Notes: generated by a model from the sequence alone, not told the origin. A stretch of DNA of 64,000 nt from Paramarasmius palmivorus (GCA_037176845.1 JAYKXP010000146.1:1-64000); one strand, 5' to 3'. Shown: positions 47,116 through 58,990, numbered from the stretch's first letter. Translations and numbers: made by a program.

Positions 47116-48780
47116 TCCTTCACGCCTTGCTCAACAACCACGACCAGCAATTCACGACGGTCCTAATGTCGATGCTCTAACTCAAGAAGGTATGCAACGC
47201 TTCTAAATTTCTATATTCCACACGTAAAACTAACACATTCTTCCAAAGTTCGCGATTTCTTCCTCCAGCCCTTCGCCCAAGCAGCTTCCTTCGAGACCAA
47301 TCCTCCACATTGCACAACACCCACATAGAACGCACCATCCACCCCCCTCAGCATTTCCAACCCAGGGATGAATCATGTATCCGTTGTCCTAGTCCTATCA
47401 GTCGACTGGAAACCTTACAATCCCGGCAGCACCCAAACTCTTATCTGCAAGATTGACTCCTTGGTTCTTGAATCGCACTCACGCATATCGAAATCGAGGT
47501 TCATTAGGCTCGCGTATCCAGAGATTGGATCCGCAAAGGGGGGTAAATGTAATGGGGTATAGTGTATGGGCTGGGGGCGCGGTTTTGGGAAGGCATACAA
47601 CGTACAGTAACAGAACCATCCGGGCTATTTTTCTCATCCACCGCCAACAACTCTCCATGTCCCTTTCTTACCACTGGACACCGGAGATTGAGCACCCATG
47701 CCTGAGGCAATCCGTTCCCGCATCTTCATCGGATTGGTCTTTGTGGGCCAGCATATGGGATAGCAGTTGTTACTGTAGCTCTGACAGGTCAGTCCAAACT
47801 CAACTTCTTATTGCGCTCGTAGTCTCAATACTGACACACATATTAGGATCTTGTTATCAATTGACAATCTTTGAAACGCGGCAAAGAATTCTTCAGCTCT
47901 TTTACGCTCTACAGACCCAACACCCCGTGGGTGCGACGACCAACTACGCTGTCTCTTGGTCGCTCCTTTTGGCTCCACCGTTTGACCCATCGATAACCAC
48001 TCTCACGAGCCTACAAAGAAGCTCTTGACATCCACCTATCCCATTGCAGTGTCAGAGCCGATATGGGGAAACAAAGAGCTTGTTTCCAACCCAAGCAACG
48101 TGGAACGGCGGATCCAAATGACTACTGGGTCACAGTTGGCTGACTTGGTTACTAGAGCTCTAGGTACGCCAACCCGTGGATCATTCATACTTTGACGCTG
48201 ACCGCAAACCGAACAGACACATACCCCAAAACACCCACCACCGAACTCTGCTGCATGAGCAGGTATATATGTATATCCCGAATAGCGTACTCCCAATCTG
48301 CGATCTGGGGGTCTTCATCTGGTGCCGAGGTGGATGTATTGGGTGTTGAGCTCGTTTTTGGACGAGGTTCGTGTCTTCGTCTTTTCGTTCTTGTAGGTAT
48401 TGACTTCTGGCTAGTCAAGGATACACCGGCGTTCCATAAGCTCCAACCGAAACGCCACCTCCGCTTCAGGCTCGAAGCTAGTCTCAAAACATCTACCGCC
48501 AATACGTTATTCGTGATACCAGAAGCACCCCACAGCACACGTGGAAAGCCCAGATCCTATGCGCCCGCTGAAGACCTTGTTCAAGCCCACTGCCTTCACT
48601 ACCTATGGGTTCATCCACAAAGGTTGCGGTGCTTTTGAACCTGACGCAACACTCGTAGTTGGGTCAGAATTCACGATCAACGTCAATGCGGAGAGGATGG
48701 CTAGGTGACGAGAAAGCCAACCTGGCGATGGCGCTGTTATGTATTTACTTTGGCAGACGTCTTGGTTCTGGTCTCGGGTT
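47115..48780 (+). pseudogene. Y-f
   Basis: Landmarks are TTGCTCAACAACCACGACCAG at 47,128 and a CTCAAGAAG|GTATGC donor at 47,190. An exon encoding DSLVLESHSRISKSRF follows, then GSCYQLTIFE / FYALQTQHP near 47,850-47,930. An intron lies at 48,165-48,215. A section at 48,216-48,640 open for 148 codons in one frame encodes YPKTPTTELCCMSR and EVDVLGVELVFGRG. The end encodes FTINVNAERMAR in one frame. It is convergent with X-i. The 3' half is the most readable among Y copies, yet stops remain. Confidence 0.45.
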
Positions 48781-49600
48781 TGGGATGCATTAGGACACTT
48801 TATTATTGGTATTGATACTGTACACTTTGGGTTCGAGATATCTAGATAGTTAGGGATGATTAAATTGTAGCCATGTTTCGAGTTCAATACATCTCCTTCG
48901 AGTTGCAGCTGAGGCCTGAGGCCTGAGGTTTCATAGGGAAAGAGTCAGCATTGAGTGCGAGGCAGAAGGAACCAAAGGACATACTATGGATAACTATGAC
49001 TATCTTTCCATGTTCTTCGTTGGAGTTACAGTGAGTAACGGTAGTATCGAGCCTAGAGGAAGGAACAATCAGCGGAACGTAGACGAAAAAAGAACGACGA
49101 TGCTCACTCAATGCTCCGACGTTCGCATGTAGTCCGATCTTGATACGAGACCTTGACAGGCAGAATGGTTATCCACCCGTGGGAGGTATCTTCTTTGAAT
49201 GTGTGTGTGAGAGGAGGCGCGCTGGAGTTGAAACGTTGATATACCGTAGGAGGTAGGCGTAGTTGGACGCGAATTGAGCATGTTGAAGGCCGGTAGTCTT
49301 GAGATGGGACAGTGGCTGTTCAAGCCCGTTGGAAGAGAGTGTTGGGGATATATCGCTCTCTTCATCGCGGCAGGGAGGCTCTATCTTCTTGGTGAGGATG
49401 ATATTTTGGGTGTGGTATTGTTCGGGGATTCTGGCGGTTGGAAAGAGTCGACGGAGTTGACGGCTACGGAAGTCTTGCATGGTTCTCGAGGACAGAAGAG
49501 TAGGCTGGATTCGAGACGTATGTTGAGAGCAATAGGACAGCTAGAATTGTAGATGGTGCTGTTGAAATCGGCGGATCTAGGAGTGTGTCGGGGATGTGTT
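48780..49600 (-). pseudogene. X-i
   Basis: The 3' exon (about 48,900-48,770) encodes GYNLIIPNYLDISNPKCTVS. The middle part lies near 49,030-48,990 with a GTATGTCC donor, an intron with GTGAGCATCG near 49,105, and a 5' exon encoding SNYAYLLRYINVSTPARLL near 49,250. The 3' end faces Y-f. Confidence 0.45.
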
Positions 49601-49659
49601 TGATTTTCGTTGCGGCAAGTAGGCTTTATCTTGGTGAGGATGCTATGTTGGAAAACGAA

Positions 49660-50260
49660 GGCTAGAGTCTGGAATGGTCAGCGGAACGTAGACGAAAAGA
49701 AAAAGAAAAAGCTCACTCTCGCCGTGTGGAGTCCTTTTTCGACAGAAGTCTGACCGGAACAATAGTTATCTGCCTGCGGGAGGCATCTCCCTTGAGTGTA
49801 AGAGAAGATGGACTGGAGCTAGAGGAGTGTATGGACCGGTAGGAAGTACAGGGAGTAGGCGTGGTTTTGGCTTGAATTGGGGGTATTGAAGACCGATAGT
49901 GTTGAGATGGGACAGTGGGCGTTCAAAATGTCGGAGGTAACTATTGATGATTTGAGGCTTTTCATCGCGGTAGGAGGCTCAATCTTCTTGGTAAGGATGT
50001 CATGCTGGTGTAGTAGCCTTTGGGACAGTGGGACTTTGGTGTAGGGGATGCTGGAAAAGGGCCTGGGAGTTGGTAACTTTGAAGGAATTGCGTAGCTCTG
50101 GAGGACCAAATGATGGCCTGGCGTTGATTTGTATACTGGGGCAGCTGGAATCGTCGATGGTGTCGTTCAAGTCGGTGGACAAGAGGAGAGAGAGCAGACT
50201 ATGGAGGAAGCGTGTCAGCAAAACAGATTCATCGCTAGGTAGAACGAGTCGCACCACTTA
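49660..50260 (-). pseudogene. X-j, 5'-only X copy
   Basis: Nearly identical to the 5' exon of X-e (29,900-30,385): GTGTGGAGTCCTTTTTCGAC and CGGGAGG-ATCTCC segments. It begins at the middle intron (about 49,675) and lacks the two 3' exons. The ORF at 49,819-50,109 includes HDILTKKIEPPTAMKSLKS. The missing 3' exons suggest a truncated duplication of X next to X-i. Confidence 0.5.
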
Positions 50261-50338
50261 GTAGTTCGTTGAACAGGAAGATAATAAGAAAACAGGAAGA
50301 ATGTTGCAGAGAATTGTGGTGGTTAGACGGAACGCTTA

Positions 50339-50346
50339 GACGCGTC
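50339..50346. promoter_or_regulatory. GACGCGTC upstream of S1-D
   Basis: The conserved palindrome in the S2/Z-type flank here lies directly upstream of an S1 gene, because S2 and its X copy are missing from this block. Confidence 0.35.
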
Positions 50347-50616
50347 GCAAACGCACCTTGATCGTGAGCGCTTGCCTTCTTCCTAACACACGGTCAAGCC
50401 ATGAACACTCCATGAGCCTGCTGCTTTCCTATCTAATTATCGACACCTTCTGCAGTGTCATGATATTCAGGACGTCGAACAGGGTTTCAGCATCCCACAC
50501 AAAATGCTGTCGACCACTGCCTCAGCCTCATGTAGCGCTCTTCATCCGACATGATATATCAAACCTCAAAGCCTCACTTGGTCCACGCCCTTCCTTTCCA
50601 CAACCCCACCACTACC

Positions 50617-53600
50617 ATGTCCTTCCACAACAGCTCTGCATTCACTATCAACAACGGAGACTTCAACCATGTTTACAACAACTGCAATATCCAAAAGGTC
50701 GTGGCTACCCAGAGGACAGTAAAAACGCGGACTATATGGGATGATGTGAGTTCATTCTATCCTGTTACTCGAGGTTTTGGGCTGATTCCCTCGATTATGA
50801 TCACAGTACACCCGTGTTAAACCAGGCGACATGCATATTGAGGAGAACGTATGCACAACCTCGGTCAGAAGGGAATATCGCGATGATGAAGAAGGAAGAA
50901 AACAGTATCGGCTTTGGCGAGACGTCGACGCTCGTCGCAACATCGGAATTGCTCGTCTTCGGGGTGAAGACAGGGAAGACAGGTTTTTATGTGTTACATA
51001 CGATGGGCCCGATGCCCTTAAAGTCAGTTCCACCCATACCCCAGCTCTCTTATCGCTGACATTGTGCTCTGATAGGCTTTCAAGCAAGATTTCGACCACT
51101 TCGCTCACATCAAGTATGTCAATTGCCCTTCCTCCAACATCAAGTTTACCGAACACCCTTAGGAACGCTAATATCGCACAAATCTTTGGATTTAACGATA
51201 ACAAAGAGGGTTTACCGGCGTTAGTATTCTACGACGGTGCGCTATCTTTTTTTAAAAAAATCTGCGCCTGTTATTCACTTGTTCGGATAGCTCTCATTCC
51301 ACTTGGTCATATTGTCTCAGACGGGAATCAGTTCACGCCGCTCTTGTACTCGTACTTTGCCCACCAAGTACGTCCCTAATCAAAATCTATGCCAAATAGT
51401 GTCTCATTAGGATTCCCTAGTTCGGCAGGATGCAGAGGGAACTCGTGGTGGGGACCCTTGTACGTCTCTTTACGCCCATCATCACAATCTGCATTAACAC
51501 ACTACAGCTCTTAGCTGAACTCTGGGTCGACCCAAGAACCGGTGCACTTCAAAAAGGACCATATCTCGAGCTACCCTTCATCCGGTCCGTGCGCATGCTC
51601 AGCACTGGCCAGAACGCAATGCCCAACACCCATTCCACCCATCTACCCATCCAAATGTATAGCGACAACGACACCATCTTTAAATATCTCACAAAAACAT
51701 TCCCCGCTCGGACTATCCTCACAGGAATTCGCTTCACTTCTTCGGGATTCATACAACCCCTGGCCAACGAACAAGTCATACCTGTCCTGTCATACCTCCC
51801 TGGTGCGATATACAATCTGCGCTCGCGAGAAATCATTGCTAGATTGCCGGGTGCCAGGGAAAGATGGCATTATGGATTTTGGAGAATGCTGGGTAGTATT
51901 CCTGATGGAATGAGGGAGACTCAGGTTGTCATGGGTGATGGCTCGGTGCGGTATGTATGCAAAAGCTGGGTGTTGGATGTCGCAGACTGACCAGGGGTAT
52001 AGGTTTACTGTCATGTCGACGGAGATACAAGATCTTCAGGGGATAGAGCTCCGGTATTTGTTGTATCCTGGGGAGGAATGGATCATTCTGGCGGAATCAT
52101 GGCTCGCTCAGGCACACAGCGTGTTCAGCCAACTTGGGATTCATGAAGACAATTGGGGGGATTATGGTAAGTTTTTAGTGTTGTCATGTTTGACCTGTCT
52201 GTTGACTTGGCCTAGGTGTACTTGACGGTTTCAACCTTCGCCTTGAACACACTTCGCCGCACAAGGAACCCAATATCCCCCCGAATGTCTATCTATTCAT
52301 ACGACCTGTTCCCCGTCCATCTGATGACGAAGTAATCTGGAGATCTTGGTTGGAAGAAGAGAAGTACTTCTGGTCGTTTGATCCCCTTGGACGAGAAATG
52401 GTGCCTGAGCTGGAACGGGTGCATTTAGGATTACCGTCTTTTGCTTCCGGGATAGTTGCCCGGCCCCTCTCTTGGTCTCCGGGTCACTACAATGCCGTTC
52501 AGAAACTGCACACCTCCAAAGGCTTTGACTCTACCACGACGGACTTTGCGCTTTCACTCGGCTTTCCCGTTCTCGATGTCGTTGGGGATGAGAGTCGATT
52601 TGAAGATCTCGAGGACTCGAGCTCCGATACGTCATCACTGGCTGGTGACGATCTTGAATTACGAGGTTTGTTTGACTCGATATCCTATATCCTCCGCTTG
52701 GTACTAATAATCCCAATATTTGATGCAGGTGTACACGCAACGGCCGAGTTAAACCACACATTCGGCGCGAAGTATCAGGGAACCGCTGCCGTGAATGCTT
52801 CAAAACGACCTGGCGGCTCACTCAATGAACCTTCACTTAGGGACAACCATCTCTTAAGAGCCCGGATCATTCTCCAGGATATCTGCAACGTCTTCCAGGG
52901 AAGCTCGGGAATACCTAGCTGGAGAGGAAGTTCTCCGTGTGTTATCACATCTTCCTGGTGCAATTTATGATCAGCGATTCCGAGATGTTGTCGCCAGGTG
53001 GCCGATTGCCACAAAAGAATGGTACTACGGGTTTTGTAGCGTATCTGGGGTGATTCCGAACACAGTTGGGAAGAGCATGGTTGTTTTAGAGCGTGGCTTG
53101 CTACGGTATGTTCAGAAGCACCATGTCGTTCTACTCAAGCTGACCGAAAGCGTAGGCTTACCGTTGCTCCGGAAGCGATACAAAGCACTCAAAGGATAGA
53201 GTTGCTTTATTCATTGTGCCCATCGCCAGACTGGCGCATACTGGTCGAGTCATGGTCTGCTCAGGCTCATAGTGTGTTCAGCAGACTTGGGATTCACAAA
53301 AGCAATTGGTGGAATTACTGTATGTGCCAGCATGACCGCGTTTAATATGGCATTTGCTGACTTTATATAGCATTATTAAAGGGTGTTGTGCTTCGCCTGA
53401 CACGCACAGATGATCATCCTGAAGTGATTGATACCCTCAGGATGAACGTCTATTTATTCATTCCTCCGATTCCTCGTCCATGTGATGCTGACGTGACTTG
53501 GAGGCATTGGATGGTGGATAAGAAATATTTCTGGTCCTTTGATCCTTTTGGACGGAGGGAAATACCGGAGGAGATGCAAAAGTCATTTGGGCTGCCAATT

Positions 53601-55496
53601 TTTGACGCGGTGGTATCTGCTCATCATCTCAAATGGCCTTGTAGTCAAGATCTTAACATACAACAACTACATTTCTCTGAGGGCTTTGATCCAACCACAA
53701 CGGACCTCACTCGTTCACTTGGCTACCCCATTCTGGAATCCATTAATCGATCTGAAGATTCAAGTCTCGGCACATCATTGCCAGTGGGCAACGATCTAGC
53801 AGCGCAAGGTTCGTTCAGCTTGAACTCTTATCTCATAGGTTTAGTGTTAACAGCGTCACTGAAACATAGGTGAAGATGAATCAACCCAAACCTCCGACAA
53901 CCATTCTACACCTTCTCTTAGTGACAACAACACCGCACCTGACCGTCTCCTAAGAACCCGTGCTATTGTCCAGGACATCTACGTGTCTTTACGTGGATTT
54001 TGGCAGCGCCTGGCTCTAGAAGAAGTTGTCCCTGTGCTATCACATCTTCCTGGTGCAATCTATGACCAGCAACGCCGAGGAATAGTCGCCAGGGGTCTTG
54101 GGGTCACAAAAGAATGGTCTTACAAGTTTCGCAATGTGTCTGGGACAATTTCTCATTCATCGGGGAGGAGTGTGGTCGGCATGGATAATGGCTTACTACG
54201 GTATGTTCGGCTATGGTCCGTGCTTCTCCACAGACGATGAGACTGACTGAAACTGTAGGCTCGCTGTTACTCTGGGTGAAATGCAACACCTTCAAGAGAT
54301 CGGGTTGATGTACTCGTTGGATCCATGGGTGGATAAGCGCATCCTGATCGAATCTTGGTCTGCTCAGGCACACAGTGTGTTCAGACGGCTCGGGATTCAA
54401 GAATGGAAGTGGTGGGACTACTGTACGTGCCAATATCACCATGCTCGACATGTCATAATATGACTCCTCACGTAGCCGTATTGGTGGACTTCATGCTTCG
54501 TTTTGTACGCACACAAGACCAGTCTCCGCCACAAAAAGGTAGCAGTACCTTCTGGGGGTATTTCTATCTATTCATTCATCCGGTTCCTCGTCCGTGTGAT
54601 GCCGAAATCACTTGGATGTCTTGGTTGGAGAAGGAGAAGTGTTACTGGTCCTTTGACCCCCGCGGACGAGACAGAATACCAGAGGCAACACAAAAGTCTT
54701 TTGGACTGCCGACCTTTGATGCCAAGATATTCGCCGGACATCTGAAATGGTCTCCTGGCCACTACAACCATATAAGGGGTCTTCATCTCTCCAAGGGCTT
54801 TGACCCAACCTCGACGGAACTCGCTCGCTCGCTTGAATATCCCATTCTCGAAGTCGTTGATCGATTCAACACCTCGAATCTCGATATATCGCCGGGTGAT
54901 AGTCTTAAAGCACAAGGTTTGTTACAGCTGATTCTTTACATCATAGGCTTGGTGCTAATCGCATCGGTACAGGTGAACATTGTTCAACTCAGGCATCCCC
55001 TACCATGCCAACTACACCCTCAGAAGCAGCGGTTGCTTCTGATGTAGAAACCCTCAAATTGCCCAGCCCAGGTCAGAGCAGTCCCGGACTGCAGAGAGGT
55101 GACTCCGCAGTTCGAGAAGATGCTACTCTGTCACGAAATCCTGGACCAACAACAGCGGTACAAGCAAGCGAACACGATTCGATTCCAGGTAAGTTGATAC
55201 ATCTTCAATGCACAACTGGCCCTTTGACTAGGATATCTACAGCTACGACGGGACAATATCACCTTCGTCACAGGGAAACGCGCTCGTTCATAGTGTCAAA
55301 CGACATAACTGCAGTATCCCCCGAGATGGGACTGCAACCCTCAAAGAGCAGGAAGCAGAAACGTGTTGATGATTCGGACAATGTGCCAAGGAAGAAATCT
55401 CGTCGGATTGAGCACAGCCAAAAAAACGAGAGGAAGCATCAGCGGCCGAGTGAACCGGATAGTGATCGTCCAAAAAAGAGGCATTGTGGACTGTAG
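50617..55496 (+). CDS. S1-D, S1-family protein with the module triplicated, about 1355 aa (one frameshift)
   Basis: Sixteen exons: 50,617-50,745; 50,807-51,022; 51,076-51,113; 51,163-51,236; 51,291-51,367; 51,421-51,459; 51,508-51,950; 52,003-52,166; 52,216-52,665; 52,729-53,105; 53,156-53,319; 53,371-53,808; 53,870-54,200; 54,259-54,422; 54,476-54,916; 54,973-55,496. Phases agree at every join except for one inserted base in exon 10, in TGCAACG at 52,884-52,890. Removing it restores similarity with exon 13 (QDI...LAGEEVLRVLSHLPGAIYDQ against LALEEVVPVLSHLPGAIYDQ). The order is cap (FHNSSAFTINNGDF), kinase-N-lobe-like part (VAQ/IAQIFGFN), WVDPRTG exon, then three rounds of SHLPGAIYD, SW(L/S)AQAHSVF, YLFIxPxPRP and YFWSFDP(F/R)G. 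The tail is basic (RKQKRV, RKKSRRIE, RPKKRHCGL). Function is unknown. This is the longest family member in the window. Confidence 0.7.
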
Positions 55497-55499
55497 TAA

Positions 55500-55880
55500 G
55501 TACGCTGTAGGATATCTGACGGTCAATACTGAATTAGTTTTTAGATGTATAAACAGAAGCACCAACATTCTGGATGCTAGGAGTCTCGAAACAATCATTC
55601 CGTGTGGGCAGTTTATAGGTCGTTTTATGATCTCTGTCTATCCTAGGACCTTTCAATACTGGTGCCGGCCATTACAAAGTGTGCTGTAGCTCGAACTTGT
55701 GTATCATGATAGAAATGCGATGAGAACATGCATCGATGTATTGTATGAACGCATTGAATTACCGAACATGAATCCACCACACTGAACGCGTCCTGTTGTC
55801 TCTTTCTGTAGAGACGTTTATGTGCCCAGAAGACTCTAAATTCGCTTTACGATTGGTGTTGTAAACATGTGCTCGATGTA
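55500..55880. other. Intergenic after S1-D
   Basis: Part of this stretch matches the flank after the S1-tail chimera (58,380-58,520): GTAAGTAYGCT, AATACTGAAT, ATAAACRGARGCACCAACATT. It is a shared 3' region with no ORF. Confidence 0.45.
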
Positions 55881-56600
55881 ACACTCGGGGTGTCCATAGT
55901 TGGAAGTATCTGGAGTCTGGGTCGATTACTGTTATGTACATCCCTACGAAAGATTCTAGAGACGAATCAGCACTGGCCCGAAAGGAGATGGATTGGGAAG
56001 GACGTACCAGTTCTGAATGAGTCAAAAATGGCGGGAAGTGTGCCCTAGATGACCAAGTTATCTCAAGAAAGTGAAAGTTTGGGTAATACTCAACTTCATG
56101 TCGTCAGTGAAATCGATATCTAAGTGATCATTGTCAGTCGAATGCGAACGCAAAGAAAGGATAGAAAACTCACCTCAATAGTTCCAGATTGACCCGCTCT
56201 TGGCGCCCCATTCAGAGACGTGCATAGACCATTTCCAACATGACCTATACCCCTTGCAGGAGCAGACTTGTCTTCTTTGAGTCGAACTATCCCGAGGCCC
56301 AAGGTGGCGAGGTGACACGAGTGACAGAATCGCCGTTGGACTACCAAGTATTGGCGGGAAAGGGAGGATGATCAAGGTTGGCGGCGCAAGGAGCGGCTAA
56401 GATCGTTGATTTTTCTTGAGTAGCTAGACTTGATGTGGAATGCTGGGCTTGTGCTAGACATTGGTTGAACGAGAAGATCTGGAGCTGGTGACCGTACAAG
56501 ATTGCAATGATGATCTTGGTTTACAAGAAGTAAAAGAAGTAACATCCGGGACGTACCATCGAAAACCGGAATGATTTGCGTAGCTGGTGCCATGTTAGTA
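55880..56600 (-). pseudogene. X-l, diverged X copy
   Basis: Minus-strand landmarks are a 3' exon near 55,960, a GTACGTCC donor near 56,008, an intron CTTTCTTTGCGTTCGCATTC near 56,155 and a GTGAGTTTTC donor near 56,170. The 5' exon is diverged and merges into the upstream region of P copy 2. Confidence 0.35.
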
Positions 56601-56879
56601 GACCAAAAGGGCGCGAGCCTGGTCGCTGAGCCGCGTCGGAGTTATCGCCGAAACACCTTGACCTATACCTCCGAGGTCTTTTTGTTTCTTATGTTCTCCG
56701 ATCCCTCCTCTCTGATTTCTACTTGTTTCCTTTTGGAGTATTAGCGCTATATTCGAACACCATAGTATATGAATTGGTATGTACGGCTTGCAGAGCTTGT
56801 CAACGCAACCTTCGCTGAACACCCTCACTCCTAGTTCATCCACACGAAGACAGCTGGGCGACGTCCAATGCCCTACACA

Positions 56880-57420
56880 AAATCCAACACCAGAAATATG
56901 CCGATGAAATATCCGAGTTTGTAGTATCTTCTACCCTTGTTCTTCCTCTCGGCCCATATATCTTGCAAATCACTGCCCCTCGTCACCACTAGCACCACCT
57001 ACCTTCTCACACCACCGTACCCTGAAGCGGCTGACATCCTTTGCACCTATCCAAGTGCTACAGTCGAGACGCGTTTTGTGAAACACTACGGGCCAGCTGG
57101 TAGTGGTGGAGATGGGAAATACCTCTGAGGAAGATCCGCTGGCGCTGAGCTATCAATGACGCGCTGTTACAGTACGGGAAATGGCACAATTTGGAGGCAC
57201 ATTGTTTTGCAGGCTGGTGAAGGAAAACACCCTCGATGGAAGCCGTATCATGGGCTGGAGAGTCTGGAAGAGCAATACATTCCTCAAACGACGCATTCCC
57301 ATTTGCCAGCAACTCCTTGTTCCATGGTAGCTGTGCTTCTTACCAAGGGCCGATAAAAGATCCGGTGCGTAGTTGAACTGACCCTGTTTATTGGTTTCTC
57401 TCAACTGACAAATTGTACTG
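56880..57420 (+). pseudogene. P copy 2
   Basis: ORF 56,937-57,128 encodes FLSAHISCKSLPLVTTST and TYLLTPPYPEAADILC, matching P copy 1. ORF 57,156-57,356 continues with MTRCYSTGNGTIWRHIVLQ and KPYHGLESLEEQYIPQTTH; the two frames are separated by a stop near 57,126. An intron near 57,364-57,423 ends CTGCAG. P copy 1 lies at the left edge of the array (9.1 kb), so the two mark roughly opposite ends. No function is recognised. Confidence 0.4.
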
Positions 57421-57423
57421 CAG

Positions 57424-58378
57424 GTGCTCGAGCTGAAGTTTCCTGTATATGAAAGATCAAGACTCCCGGAAATGAGTGACTCGCACCTTTCCAACACCCC
57501 CTTTTCACTCGAGCACACGCAGGTGTCCGGCGCGTTCATCTGGACCCATATCGGCGACAATCTTGAACCAAGAAGTTTGTTTGAACCGATATCCTATATC
57601 CTCCGCTTAGTACTGATAATTCTATTGTTACCATAGGCGAATCTCCAACTTGGCCATCCAGCGCAAAGAAGCTGAGAACGGCTGTCAGAACCTTACAATC
57701 CACTAGAACGAGTCCCAGGCTGCAACAACTCCGAACTCGCAAACCTGCCATCAACACTCCTGGCAAACCCCAGGATCTCGGAAAACGGGCGAATCGTCGG
57801 AAAGATACACCAGCTGTATCGAGTAATCGGTGAGCCACTGCGGTGGCCCAGCGAAGCAGAAGTAACAGGAGCGCACTAGGTAAGCTCATTCCGCGTGCCT
57901 TGAGGCTGTTATCATGACATCGATCGTACAGGGCATTGTTCAACTTCAACGCCCTCTCTAGGAACCACAAGACCCAACAAATATCTCGAAGAATCAAGTT
58001 CTGACACGTTATCATCAGTAGAAGATCACGAAGGACAAAGTTCGTCTCAGCAAGCGAGCTACTTACATTCTCTTTACTAATACATATCGATGCACAGCTG
58101 GCCCTTCGACTAGGACATCTGCAGCTACGATGGGACGATATCACCTTCGGCACAGGGAAACGCGCTCGTTCGTAGCACCAAACGACACAAATGCAGTATC
58201 CCGCAAGACTGGACTGCAACCCTCAAAGAGCAGAAAGCGGAAACAGGTTGATGATTTGGACAACATGCCGAGGAAGAGATCTTGTCGGATCGAAGACAGC
58301 CAAAACAACGAGAGGAAGTGTCGGCAACCTAATGAACCAGATAGTGATCGCCCACACAAGAGGCGTCGTGGACTGTAG
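57424..58378 (+). pseudogene. Chimera: P 3' exon fused to an S1 C-terminal tail
   Basis: The exon beginning VLELKFPVYERSRLPEM (P) continues through TQVSGAFIWTHIGDNLEPR. It then enters S1 sequence at the exon 9/intron 9 boundary (about 57,558-57,576), with the same intron to 57,637. Exon 10 (57,638-57,832) encodes SSAKKLRTAVRTLQSTRTS and GKRANRRKDTPAVSSNR and then hits TGA, where S1-B reads on. The later part (58,105-58,378) encodes TSAATMGRYHLRHRETRSF and RKRSCRIE, an almost unbroken copy of the S1-D tail. The capture joins a foreign 5' end to the S1 tail and is probably not translated as one protein. Confidence 0.55.
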
Positions 58379-58599
58379 TAAGTATGCTATGGCCAATCTT
58401 GCAGTTCAATACTGAATCGGTTTGTAGATGCATAAACGGAGGCACCAACATTATTTTTGCGACATCTGGATACTGAGTTTCGAAACAATTGTTTCGTGTG
58501 GACAGGTTATATGTTGTATCATTGTCTCTTTCTCAGCTTCGGTAGCTGCTTAATGTATTGTTTTCCGAGTCGAGCTTCGTTCTTGCATCTAACTCGCGC

Positions 58600-58990
58600 G
58601 CCGATTTATACGTAGGTCCAGGTTAGATGTGAGATCGAAGTAAGCATAAGCACTCACTCAGTTCATCAGACTGATTTTCGACTAGCAAAGCGATCAGTGA
58701 TGTAGAATGTTAGAACTTCTACCCCTGCGTATTGCGCCTACGCTAGTTCCCAGGCCTTGCTCTATTGCCCAGCTCATCCAACAGACCCCGCAACATACCT
58801 CCTACTCTTCCTCACTTGTAGTATCCCCTACTTCTTCGCGTCAATCTACTCCTATGGGGCTCTTTATGCTCACTTTGCCTACCGGAGCATTAGAACCAAT
58901 ATGGCGCACATTGCGGAACACTACGAGCTAGCAGACGACGGAGAAGAACGTGGACGACTGGTCCAAAAGGATTTTGGGTTCCTACATTAG
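58600..58990 (+). CDS. Q copy 2, membrane-protein-like fragment
   Basis: The frame at 58,757-58,990 encodes PATYLLLFLTCSIPYFFAS, then YGALYAHFAYRSIRTNM, HYELADDGEE and VQKDFGFLH. The first 20 or so residues are strongly hydrophobic. Q copy 1 (6.9-7.2 kb) and the Y copies hold degraded versions of the same segment, which supports this frame. The 5' exons are not identified, and the ATG at 58,757 may not be the real start. It is best seen as an internal or terminal exon of a Y/Q-type gene. No family is recognised. Confidence 0.35.

Noticed and set aside
20184..55496. NLR-type immune receptor (NACHT or NB-ARC) in the S1/S2 genes
   Set aside because: The cap motif recalls the N-termini of some mushroom NLR-like proteins, but no P-loop, Walker B or repeat domain is present.
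57536..58219. Minus-strand ORF of 227 codons, the longest antisense ORF in this part
   Set aside because: It lies opposite the Arg/Lys-rich S1 tail exon and its introns, which have clear splice signals and paralogue support on the plus strand.
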